From Chryseobacterium gleum (GTDB lineage: Bacteria; Bacteroidota; Bacteroidia; Flavobacteriales_D; Sanyastnellaceae): a DNA stretch of 63,487 nt. The stretch is from the NCBI GenBank assembly GCA_945874695.1, contig CAMCHP010000008.1, forward strand, positions 1-63,487, given 5' to 3'. Below the pieces are notes generated by a model. That model made no database searches and had not been told where the DNA came from. It saw nothing but the letters and a program-made list of their open reading frames with translations. Shown one piece after another: positions 50,664 through 58,302 of this stretch (its first letter is position 1; each line of letters begins with the position of its first letter). A program made the translations under genes and the position numbers.

Positions 50664-51029
50664 ATGGCTCTGATGCGCTCCCTTTCTTTCCTTGCTCTGT
50701 GCTTGGGGACCTTGTTGCTTGTGCGGGTTGCACATTCACATGAAGAACCTCAGCTTTCTGAGGGGAGTGCATGGAGAGCGCAGGCTGAGTTCTCACAAGT
50801 CACGGCTCACGCCAACGCCTTTATAAACCTCAGCGAAGGTGGCGTACAGCTTGCCGTTTCGTTGATTTCAGGGCGCGATTATCAGCGTATTTCACAATTG
50901 AACTTGCGCGTAGTTTACGCAGGGGTGTTTTTCAAACATCGTTTAAGTCAGCAGTTCTGCAGTTTCCTTGATAGTCAGGTTTTACCCACGAAACGGGCAT
51001 TGCTTTTCCCTTTTCACGCCTTTGATTAA
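50664..51029 (+). CDS. Small exported protein, unknown
   Basis: 121 residues. The signal peptide is MALMRSLSFLALCLGTLLLV followed by RVAHSHEE. The mature part (ANAFINLSEGGVQLAVSLIS, INLSEGG) has no known motif. The C-terminal end (FPFHAFD) is odd, with 4 Phe residues and no ordered pattern. It starts 2 bases after the exchanger stop, which favours co-expression. It may be incomplete, or the upstream ATG at 50532 may belong to a longer but unlikely form. Confidence 0.55.
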   Translation: MALMRSLSFLALCLGTLLLVRVAHSHEEPQLSEGSAWRAQAEFSQVTAHANAFINLSEGGVQLAVSLISGRDYQRISQLNLRVVYAGVFFKHRLSQQFCSFLDSQVLPTKRALLFPFHAFD

Positions 51030-51106
51030 AGCGCATTTGATCACCCCGAGGCAGTGGCATTGTCCACTTTCTATTTCGAATCAAATCGCATTTAATCAAT
51101 TTTCCA

Positions 51107-51586
51107 ATGGAAACCGGAACACTTTTAACCGGATTGGCATTGCTGGCTTGCTGTGCCGTCCCGATTTATATAATTAACCGTAAACGCAAAGTACGTGAAC
51201 GGCAATTGCGCGATGCTTTGCAGCGTTTAGCAGACAAACACAAGGGGCAAATTTCGAAGATCACTTATGGTCGAAATTTTGCCTGTGGATTTGATGTACA
51301 ACAAGGTCGACTGTACTTCTGCCGAGAAACTGAGCAGGCCTTCGTTTATGAAGATGTTGCCTTGTCAGATGTAAGTGGCGTGCACGCGATTCGTGAACAG
51401 CGCACCATTCAGCAGGGTACCTCTGCAACTGTGGTTATTGACCGCGCAGGAGTTCGCCTCGGATTGCAGCGCGCACAGCGCCAAATCGACCTTGATTTTT
51501 ATCGGTCAGACAAAATGGACACCCTGGGTGACGAGCTGGTCATGGTAAATGATTGGGTTGAATACCTCAAGGGTCAGCTTGTTTAA
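51107..51586 (+). CDS. Membrane-anchored protein of unknown function
   Basis: 159 residues. One N-terminal hydrophobic helix (LLTGLALLACCAVPIYIINR) anchors a soluble domain with KRKVRERQLRDALQRLADKH and then a beta-rich segment (GFDVQQGRLYFCRETEQAFV, DVSGVHAIREQR, RQIDLDFYRSDKMDTLGDEL). The pattern is consistent with a small PH-like beta-barrel facing the cytosol. I know no family name. A strong terminator hairpin follows directly after the stop. Confidence 0.72.
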   Translation: METGTLLTGLALLACCAVPIYIINRKRKVRERQLRDALQRLADKHKGQISKITYGRNFACGFDVQQGRLYFCRETEQAFVYEDVALSDVSGVHAIREQRTIQQGTSATVVIDRAGVRLGLQRAQRQIDLDFYRSDKMDTLGDELVMVNDWVEYLKGQLV

Positions 51587-51590
51587 ATTG

Positions 51591-51618
51591 AAAGGTCTCG
51601 CAATTTGCGAGACCTTTT
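51591..51618 (+). terminator. Terminator between convergent genes
   Basis: AAAGGTCTCGCAA pairs with TTGCGAGACCTTT around a very short loop, followed by further T and an AT-rich stretch. Since it is symmetric, and the next gene is convergent, it could stop transcription from both sides. Confidence 0.88.
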
Positions 51619-51676
51619 ATTTTAGTGCAAAGTCGGCATGTGTGATGATGGCCTCCAAGCAGTTACGCAGCATTGC

Positions 51677-53719
51677 TTAGAGCTTGACAATTGTAAACTC
51701 AGTGCGTCGGTTTTTTGCGCGCCCTTCGTCGGTTGAATTGTCAGCAACAGGCATGGTGTGTCCATAGCCTTTGGCTGTAATTCGCGCTCCAGGCACGCCT
51801 TGTTTTTCGAGGTAGCCTTTCACTTCAAAAGCGCGATCCATCGAAAGTGCGAGGTTACTTTGTGCGCTCCCTTGGCTGTCGGTGTGACCACCGATTTCAA
51901 CCGTTATTTTTGGGTTTGCGAGCAAATATGCCGCAAATTCATCAAGAATCAATTTGGAGGTTCTGCTGATGTTTGAACTGTTGGTCGCATAGGTAATGTC
52001 TGCAATCACAAATGATTTAGCACGCTCAGCGCGTTCAACTTGCACGTCGATGGCAACCACTGCCGGTTGAATCGCTTCTTCTTTATCGACAACCAAATGG
52101 CTATTGAAGGCTGTGCCCTCGCCTGAAACGGCTACAACCACATCTTCGCCGCGCGCAACATGCACCACTGCGGCGTATACACCGTCATCGGCACTTACCG
52201 CGACCTCTTCAATGGCCTTGCTTTGAACGTACTTGATTTCAACTTTTGCATCAGCTGGAACGGCTCCACTGTCGTCATTCACCCGACCTTTTAAGATGAC
52301 TACCCGTTCAGGTCGTGCTTCTTCAGGGAGATTAAACGCATAAATGTCTAAACCCCTTACACCGTCGCGTCGTTTGCTCGCAAAAAAGGCCTCTTCACCG
52401 TCGGCGCTTACAATCATTCCGTGCTCATCTTCGTTGGTGTTTACAGGTGCACCAATGTTTTTTGGCGCAGTCCAGCTGCCATCTTCAAGCTGTCGGGTGT
52501 ACCAAATGTCAAAACCACCACCGCCGGGTTGACGATCGCTTGAGAAATACAGTGTTTTGCTGTCTGAGTGCATGTAAGGCGCCTTTTCGTTGGCACTGGT
52601 ATTCACGGGTGCGCCAAGGCTTTTGGCTTCACCCCAGCTGCCATCGGCTTTTCGTTCGGCGTAGAAGATGTCTGAACTTGGATTGCCGTTGGCATCGGGC
52701 GTTGAATTTTCACGCACCGTTGCGAAATACAAGGTTTTTCCATCGCCACTTAAAGAGGGTTGGCTTTCCCAACCCATGTCGGTGTTGACTGACGGACCGA
52801 GGTTCTCGAGTTCGGTCCAGGTATATGCATTTTTACCCTGTGCATCGTTAAAGCCATAGGTGTAGCGGGTGACGAAAAGGTCGATGTTTTCTGGATTTCC
52901 AGCGACCGGATTACGCCGAGCGATGAATAATTCTTTGTTATCAACCGAGATGCTCGCTCCACCATAGCTATCGCCCTGATTGAAGGGCGGGGGGAGTGGG
53001 TCACCGCCGTCAAAAGTTGCATTTAGGTCGGCGCGTTTTGACCACGTAAACTCTTCAACCAAGCGGGTAACAAGGTCGCCCTTGGCTTTTTTCTCCATGC
53101 GGCGCGTGAAGAACATCAACTCACCGTCGGGCGAAAGTGCAGGTAAATAGTCATCGGCAGAAGAAGATACGCCATCAACTACTTTGATTTTCACAATATC
53201 TGCGTATTTGTTGAAGTCGCGATGAAAGGTCACAAATGGCAGCGCTTCACGCACTTCTTCGCATTTTTTATCGTAATCGCGATCAAACTTTGACGCGTCA
53301 TCATCTGGAAATTTTAGGAACTTTTCGAAAGCAGCTAAGGCCTCAGCATAGCGTTGCTCAGCGTAATGTATTGCCCCAAGAAAGTACCACTGCGACGCGT
53401 GGTATTCTTCGCATTTTTCACTGAGTTTTTCGAGGTGAAATTGGGCTTGATTGAATCCACCGCCACTATGTTTTGCGCGCTTGAAGGCACTGCTGCCTAG
53501 CTCAAAATGACAAACCGGACAATTGTCTTCAATTTCCAAGATCTCCTCGTAGAAGGCTGCACGTTCTTCGGAGTTGTACTTTTTCTTGTCGGCGGTTTTA
53601 TCAAGTAATTTTTGTGCTTTCGCCGAAGGCTCAAACGTACATTCGTCTTGTGAGAGCGCCTGCATCCCGGCGATAGCCGGCAAAAAAAGAACAAAAATCA
53701 ACGTGGTTTTTCTCAACAT
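51677..53719 (-). CDS. PorE-like protein: TPR, PD40 propeller, CarboxypepD_reg, OmpA domain
   Basis: 680 residues. The signal peptide MLRKTTLIFVLFLPAIAGMQ is partly encoded by a palindromic repeat. Residues about 40-150 are TPR-like (WYFLGAIHYAEQRYAEALAA), about 195-460 are WD40-like PD40 repeats (LSPDGELMFFTRRMEKK, GKTLYFATVRENS, SKTLYFSSDRQPGGGGFDIW), about 480-550 a carboxypeptidase-regulatory-like domain and 570-680 an OmpA peptidoglycan-binding domain (EIGGHTDSQGSAQSNLALSM). This is the domain order reported for PorE, a T9SS accessory protein. The gene follows the AsmA-like gene by 6 bases, in the same direction. Confidence 0.9.
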   Translation of the reverse strand: MLRKTTLIFVLFLPAIAGMQALSQDECTFEPSAKAQKLLDKTADKKKYNSEERAAFYEEILEIEDNCPVCHFELGSSAFKRAKHSGGGFNQAQFHLEKLSEKCEEYHASQWYFLGAIHYAEQRYAEALAAFEKFLKFPDDDASKFDRDYDKKCEEVREALPFVTFHRDFNKYADIVKIKVVDGVSSSADDYLPALSPDGELMFFTRRMEKKAKGDLVTRLVEEFTWSKRADLNATFDGGDPLPPPFNQGDSYGGASISVDNKELFIARRNPVAGNPENIDLFVTRYTYGFNDAQGKNAYTWTELENLGPSVNTDMGWESQPSLSGDGKTLYFATVRENSTPDANGNPSSDIFYAERKADGSWGEAKSLGAPVNTSANEKAPYMHSDSKTLYFSSDRQPGGGGFDIWYTRQLEDGSWTAPKNIGAPVNTNEDEHGMIVSADGEEAFFASKRRDGVRGLDIYAFNLPEEARPERVVILKGRVNDDSGAVPADAKVEIKYVQSKAIEEVAVSADDGVYAAVVHVARGEDVVVAVSGEGTAFNSHLVVDKEEAIQPAVVAIDVQVERAERAKSFVIADITYATNSSNISRTSKLILDEFAAYLLANPKITVEIGGHTDSQGSAQSNLALSMDRAFEVKGYLEKQGVPGARITAKGYGHTMPVADNSTDEGRAKNRRTEFTIVKL
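53662..53687 (+). repeat. Palindromic mini-repeat copy 19 (in PorE-like signal peptide)
   Basis: GCATCC, stem CGGC, loop GATA, stem GCCG, tail GCAAAAAAA. The tail has GCAAA in place of GAAA. It is translated as LPAIAGMQ within the signal peptide of the PorE-like protein. Confidence 0.65.
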
Positions 53720-53725
53720 AAGAAC

Positions 53726-56569
53726 TTACTCTTTCTCTGCTTTGTCAATTGTACTTTGCGCCTTGGCGTCAGCATCCGCAATGAGTTTGTCGGCTTGCTT
53801 GCGCGCTTGTTCAAGTGATTTGGCATGGGCCTTATCGGCTTCTTGACGCAATTTATCAGCTGCGAGCTTCTTAGCTGCCTTTTCCAAGGGGTTTTTCGCG
53901 CTGTCTTCGACTTTTTGCGCTTCTTGATAGGCTAGCGCCTTGGCACTGTCAGCTGCTTTTTTGGCGTCATTCATCAATTTGTCGGCTTGGGCACGGGCTT
54001 CGTTACGCATTTTAAAAGCTTCTTCGCGTGCTTTGGCGATCGCTGCTTCACGTGCCTCGTCGATTTTCTCTTCAACTACCTCTTTCACAGCTTCTTTCAC
54101 CTGTGTTTTGATGTCTTCGGTTTGTTGTTTGATTTGGTCACCATAATTGCCGCTGATTTTGGGGTCGCTAACCGTTCCCGTGACCTTTAAGGTTACAGGT
54201 ATTTTTGAACCGACCGATAAATTGCTGCCAAATCGCTGGTTCAAATCGCTGAGCAGAGAAGATGCTGCACCTGATAAATTCGCAGGTAAAAGCGCGGTAG
54301 GAAGGGTCATTTTCACATTGTAATCGAGCTCTTGCGAAAACGACATGCTTCCGTCGATTGTTGTGCTTATGCCTTCAAGAGTTATGGTAAACGGATCAAC
54401 TTCAACTCGTCCGTTCACAAAACGGTAGGTGACGTTTACATCTTTGATGCTTTGCTTTGCAAGTCGTTCAATACCCAATTCGTTGGCGAGTTTGTTTAGA
54501 GGCTCAAACTTCTCAACGTTGACTTGAGCGGTTTGCAATTTTCCACCGCCGCTTATGGTTGACTCAATGGGCATCATGGTGGCATCAAGCGCGCAATCAA
54601 GTCGCATGGTGGTGCTAAATCTCCCTGTACAACTTTTCGCGATAGGTGCCATTTTTTCGAGGGTTACGAACTTCTCAGCGGCCTGCTGAATGTCGATGTT
54701 ACGCATGGCAAAATCCATGGCCACCAAAGGTTCTTCGGGCCGGCTGTCGTAGGTGCCGTTCATGCCTATGCTGCCTCCAATGAGGTCGAGGTTGAGGTCG
54801 ATGAGTCGGGCCACCTGATCGCGCAAAACAATGGTTCCACGGGTGTTGGTAATGTCGAGGTTGTCATAAATCATGCGATCAAAACGCGCAGCAAGGGTGA
54901 AGTCGACATTGCCCGGTAGTACGATTTTACTCATGCTGCTGCTGTCTGCTTCAACGTCGGTGACATCTTCTTCTGCGGTTGCTGCTTGTTCATCTTCGGC
55001 CATGAATTCATTGAGGTCAAGCAAGGATGAGCTCACTTGGAAATTTCCGGTGAGCATCGAATCACGCAGCGCAAAAGCCATGTAATTGGTGATTTTACCG
55101 CTGGCCTTCAAGTCTGAGCGTCCGACCTGTGCATCGAAGTTGGTTAACTCTGCAGAGCTTGGATTGAAGGTGAAGTACGCTGAGCGAATGGCCATGTCAT
55201 AAGGCAAACTGTCGGTTTTGAATTGGGTATCGAGTAAAATGAGGTTACCGTCGGCATGAAAATCTTCATACCGTTCTTCGTCGATCGCTGACATTCTTCC
55301 TTTCATGCGTAAATCAGCATTCAGTGAGCCTGTAAGCTCATCACCCGCTTCCATGGGCACAACCTGTTTCAGGGATGCAAAATCAACCTTGGCGATGAGT
55401 TCGCAGTCGATAAGTGGATCTGTGTATGGGTTTTTCAGGTGGAAAGTGAAGTTGACCGGATTTTTGGCCATCTCCATGTAGAACTTATCAATATCGATGG
55501 TCATGGCATCGCTTTCAACGCCTTGAGATGCATCGATTCGCATAGCGATATCAATTTTTTCAACAGATTCAGGCAGGTCAGGATAGTTAAATCGTCCATT
55601 GTCGACGTTCAGATTCAAGGCAAAGCCTGGCATCTGCGTATCGTCATATGTTCCGCGAACGAAGCCGTTGAAATCCATTGAACCACTTGCTGAAACACCT
55701 GCTAAATCACTGGCAAATTCAGCAGGAACCATCGAAAGCAAATGAATCAAATCACCACCTGTAGAGCTAAACTGGATATCCATGTCAATGGCATCGTTCG
55801 GCATAAGTACCCAGCCATCTGCGCGCAGCGGAAGTTGATTCAAGAGCAACACATTTTCTTTGAAGGTGTAACGCGATGCGGCATTGTCAATTTCAAAATC
55901 TGCCTTCAAGTCAGCTTTCGCATCGCGGATGTAACGCACGCCATCATATACCACATCTAAACGCTCCAACGTCGTTTGGGTGGTGAGTGTAAATAAATCG
56001 AGCGTGAAATCGCCATTGCCGCTGTGGTTGAGCTGGTCAATTTCGAGTCGCATAGGGTATGTAGCGTCATCGTAGCGAATGGTCGCATTGTTGATGGCGT
56101 AGGCGCGCAATTTCATGGCAAAGGGGCTACTTTCTTCACCCGTTGGTTCATCTTCAGAAACAGGCTCTTCAGTTGACGGTTTCATGATGTCGTAGTTGGC
56201 CTGTCCATCGGCCAAAACGCGAACATCAACTCCCAATTGATCGATGAAGATCTCCCGCAATTCGATGGTTTCACCAAATAAGCTCGAAAGATCGACGGTG
56301 GCGCGTACTTCGCCAGCCTCAAGAAGTTTCACCCCATCAAAAACTTCGGTTCCGGTGAGCGACAAATCATGAATGCGTACCGTGAGGTTCGGAAAATTCG
56401 TGAAAAGCGACAAAGACACATCGCTGAAATCGAGCACTGCCGTTAGGTTTTCGTTGGCAGCATCGCGAATGGCAGATTGTATTTTCCCTTTGAAAACAAA
56501 GGGTAAAACAAGCATGGCAACGATGATTAAAACGATCGAAATGCCGAAATAGCGAAGAAACTTTTTCAT
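53726..56569 (-). CDS. AsmA-like envelope protein with long charged C-terminal coiled coil
   Basis: 947 residues from the ATG giving MKKFLRYFGISIVLIIVAML, a signal anchor. The N-terminal part (AANENLTAVLDFSDVSLSLF, NFPNLTVRIHDLSLTG) and the following repeating beta segments are typical of AsmA-like proteins, which form long grooves thought to move lipids between membranes. The last 120 residues are almost pure Ala/Lys/Glu (KEAVKEVVEEKIDEAREAAI, ANAKKAADSAKALAYQEAQK-like pattern), predicted as a coiled coil, unusual in this family. It precedes the PorE-like gene by 6 bases and probably shares a promoter. Confidence 0.9.
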   Translation of the reverse strand: MKKFLRYFGISIVLIIVAMLVLPFVFKGKIQSAIRDAANENLTAVLDFSDVSLSLFTNFPNLTVRIHDLSLTGTEVFDGVKLLEAGEVRATVDLSSLFGETIELREIFIDQLGVDVRVLADGQANYDIMKPSTEEPVSEDEPTGEESSPFAMKLRAYAINNATIRYDDATYPMRLEIDQLNHSGNGDFTLDLFTLTTQTTLERLDVVYDGVRYIRDAKADLKADFEIDNAASRYTFKENVLLLNQLPLRADGWVLMPNDAIDMDIQFSSTGGDLIHLLSMVPAEFASDLAGVSASGSMDFNGFVRGTYDDTQMPGFALNLNVDNGRFNYPDLPESVEKIDIAMRIDASQGVESDAMTIDIDKFYMEMAKNPVNFTFHLKNPYTDPLIDCELIAKVDFASLKQVVPMEAGDELTGSLNADLRMKGRMSAIDEERYEDFHADGNLILLDTQFKTDSLPYDMAIRSAYFTFNPSSAELTNFDAQVGRSDLKASGKITNYMAFALRDSMLTGNFQVSSSLLDLNEFMAEDEQAATAEEDVTDVEADSSSMSKIVLPGNVDFTLAARFDRMIYDNLDITNTRGTIVLRDQVARLIDLNLDLIGGSIGMNGTYDSRPEEPLVAMDFAMRNIDIQQAAEKFVTLEKMAPIAKSCTGRFSTTMRLDCALDATMMPIESTISGGGKLQTAQVNVEKFEPLNKLANELGIERLAKQSIKDVNVTYRFVNGRVEVDPFTITLEGISTTIDGSMSFSQELDYNVKMTLPTALLPANLSGAASSLLSDLNQRFGSNLSVGSKIPVTLKVTGTVSDPKISGNYGDQIKQQTEDIKTQVKEAVKEVVEEKIDEAREAAIAKAREEAFKMRNEARAQADKLMNDAKKAADSAKALAYQEAQKVEDSAKNPLEKAAKKLAADKLRQEADKAHAKSLEQARKQADKLIADADAKAQSTIDKAEKE

Positions 56570-56592
56570 GACTTGAGAGATGGGTGAACGTT

Positions 56593-56600
56593 CAAAGGTA
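56593..56600 (-). promoter_or_regulatory. Putative -7 box for the AsmA-like/PorE-like operon
   Basis: Minus-strand TACCTTTG, an exact TAnnTTTG match, 23 bases before the ATG at 56569. Confidence 0.55.
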
Positions 56601-56669
56601 GTAATATGCCGCACGCTCACTCGCTTGTTAGGCCTGATTTTTCGCTCATTTTAACGTTCGTCATTTCGC

Positions 56670-56677
56670 TACCTTTG
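56670..56677 (+). promoter_or_regulatory. Putative -7 box for the FAD dehydrogenase gene
   Basis: TACCTTTG, an exact TAnnTTTG match, 38 bases before the ATG at 56716. Together with the minus-strand box at 56593-56600 it forms a divergent promoter pair. Confidence 0.55.
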
Positions 56678-56715
56678 GCACCGATTGTTCAATATACGAG
56701 TACAGCACAAGATTC

Positions 56716-58302
56716 ATGCCGAAGAATGTCCGTCTGAGATTGACGCCAGCCGCCGCAGCTGATGAGGCTTTGGTGCTTGAAGCAGCTTTAAAGGTTTCGG
56801 GCTGTCGCCCGGATGAGGTGCAGGGGCACCGGGTGCGCAAGCGGTCAATCGACGCGCGTAAAGGCGTCGTATTTCAGTTGGATGTAGACCTGTATTTGAC
56901 ACATGAGAACCTGCCAAATGAAGCCTTAAGTTGGTCGGCCGCAGCGGTGCACGATGCACCACCCGTTGCTGTGATTGGGATGGGGCCAGCAGGCTTATTT
57001 GCCGCTTTGCGTTTGGTTGAACTGGGCTTGAAGCCTGTAATTTTTGAACGAGGGAAAGATGTTCGTGCTCGTCGCCGTGATCTTGCAAAAATCACGCGCG
57101 ATCATGAGGTTAATCCGAATTCAAACTACTGCTTCGGTGAAGGCGGTGCGGGCACCTATTCAGATGGCAAGCTCTATACACGGAGCGTAAAGCGCGGAAA
57201 TGTGAGCCAGGTGCTCGATTTATTCGTCGCTTTTGGAGCCGATCAAGCCATTCGCGTTGACGCGCATCCGCATATTGGAACCAATAAATTGCCCGGTATT
57301 ATCGCTGCCATGCGCGAAGCCTTGATCAATGTCGGTGCCGAAGTCCACTTTGAAACCCGCGTTGTCGATTTTGAGCTTGCAGACACAGGAGTGACAGCGG
57401 TGGTTACCGATCGGGGAGTGGTGGCTGTAAAGGCGGCGATTTTGGCGACTGGACACAGCGCCCGCGATGTTTTCGAGCTTTTCGCCGAACGGGGATGGGC
57501 CATTGAATCAAAGCCTTTTGCGCTTGGCGTTCGGGTTGAGCACCCCCAAGCCTTGATCGACCGTATTCAATACCACTGCGATGATCGCGGGCCATACCTG
57601 CCACCTGCCTCGTACAGCTTGGTGCATCAGGTCAATGATCGTGGCGTATATTCTTTTTGCATGTGTCCAGGCGGAATTATTGCTCCTTGCGCCACAGCGC
57701 CTGGTGAGGTCGTTACCAACGGCTGGTCACCGTCGCGGAGAAATAACCCCTACGCCAATTCGGGCATGGTGGTTAGCGTTGAACAAAGCGATTTAGAACG
57801 CATGGGGTACACAGGGCCCTTGGCTGCAATGCACTTTCAGCGCGACATTGAACAACGGTGTTGCGAGGCAGCGGGCGGTAGTCAAGCAGCACCCGCTCAA
57901 CGTTTGGTTGACTTTGTCAATCATGTAACGTCTAAAGATCTGCCTGAATGTTCGTACAAACCTGGTTTGGTGGCTGTGAACCTGCACGACGTGCTTCCGG
58001 CGTTTATTGCCGATCGTTTGGCGGGCGGATTTGAAGCTTTCGGCCGCAAAATGCGCGGATTTTTAACCAACGACGCTGTTGTAGTGGCTCCAGAAAGCCG
58101 CACGAGCTCGCCCGTGCGCATTCCTCGCGATGCAGACTCGCTGCAACACCCCGATTTGCCGTTGCTTTACCCTTGCGGCGAAGGCGCAGGTTATGCGGGT
58201 GGAATTGTGAGTGCAGCACTCGACGGACTGCGCGTAGCGGAGGCTGCAGCTTCAGCGATTAGTCAACCATTACCTGCTGCGGACCAACCTTCTTCAATTT
58301 GA
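56716..58302 (+). CDS. FAD-dependent dehydrogenase, NAD(FAD)-utilising family
   Basis: 528 residues. The first 90 form a ferredoxin-like or THUMP-like region (LRLTPAAAADEALVLEAALK), followed by the FAD-binding motif PVAVIGMGPAGLFAALRLVE, NYCFGEGGAGTYSDGKLYTR, and the C-terminal LYPCGEGAGYAGGIVSAALD. The family is widespread and of unproven function; some members act in redox metabolism. The palindromic repeat at 56795-56816 is read in frame as VSGCRPDE in the N-terminal domain. The 3' end overlaps the convergent gene by 44 bases. Confidence 0.92.
   Translation: MPKNVRLRLTPAAAADEALVLEAALKVSGCRPDEVQGHRVRKRSIDARKGVVFQLDVDLYLTHENLPNEALSWSAAAVHDAPPVAVIGMGPAGLFAALRLVELGLKPVIFERGKDVRARRRDLAKITRDHEVNPNSNYCFGEGGAGTYSDGKLYTRSVKRGNVSQVLDLFVAFGADQAIRVDAHPHIGTNKLPGIIAAMREALINVGAEVHFETRVVDFELADTGVTAVVTDRGVVAVKAAILATGHSARDVFELFAERGWAIESKPFALGVRVEHPQALIDRIQYHCDDRGPYLPPASYSLVHQVNDRGVYSFCMCPGGIIAPCATAPGEVVTNGWSPSRRNNPYANSGMVVSVEQSDLERMGYTGPLAAMHFQRDIEQRCCEAAGGSQAAPAQRLVDFVNHVTSKDLPECSYKPGLVAVNLHDVLPAFIADRLAGGFEAFGRKMRGFLTNDAVVVAPESRTSSPVRIPRDADSLQHPDLPLLYPCGEGAGYAGGIVSAALDGLRVAEAAASAISQPLPAADQPSSI
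56795..56816 (-). repeat. Palindromic mini-repeat copy 20 (in FAD dehydrogenase gene)
   Basis: On the minus strand: CATCC, stem GGGC, loop GACA, stem GCCC, GAAA: full consensus. It is read as VSGCRPDE, in the same frame as copies 1 and 12. Confidence 0.85.
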
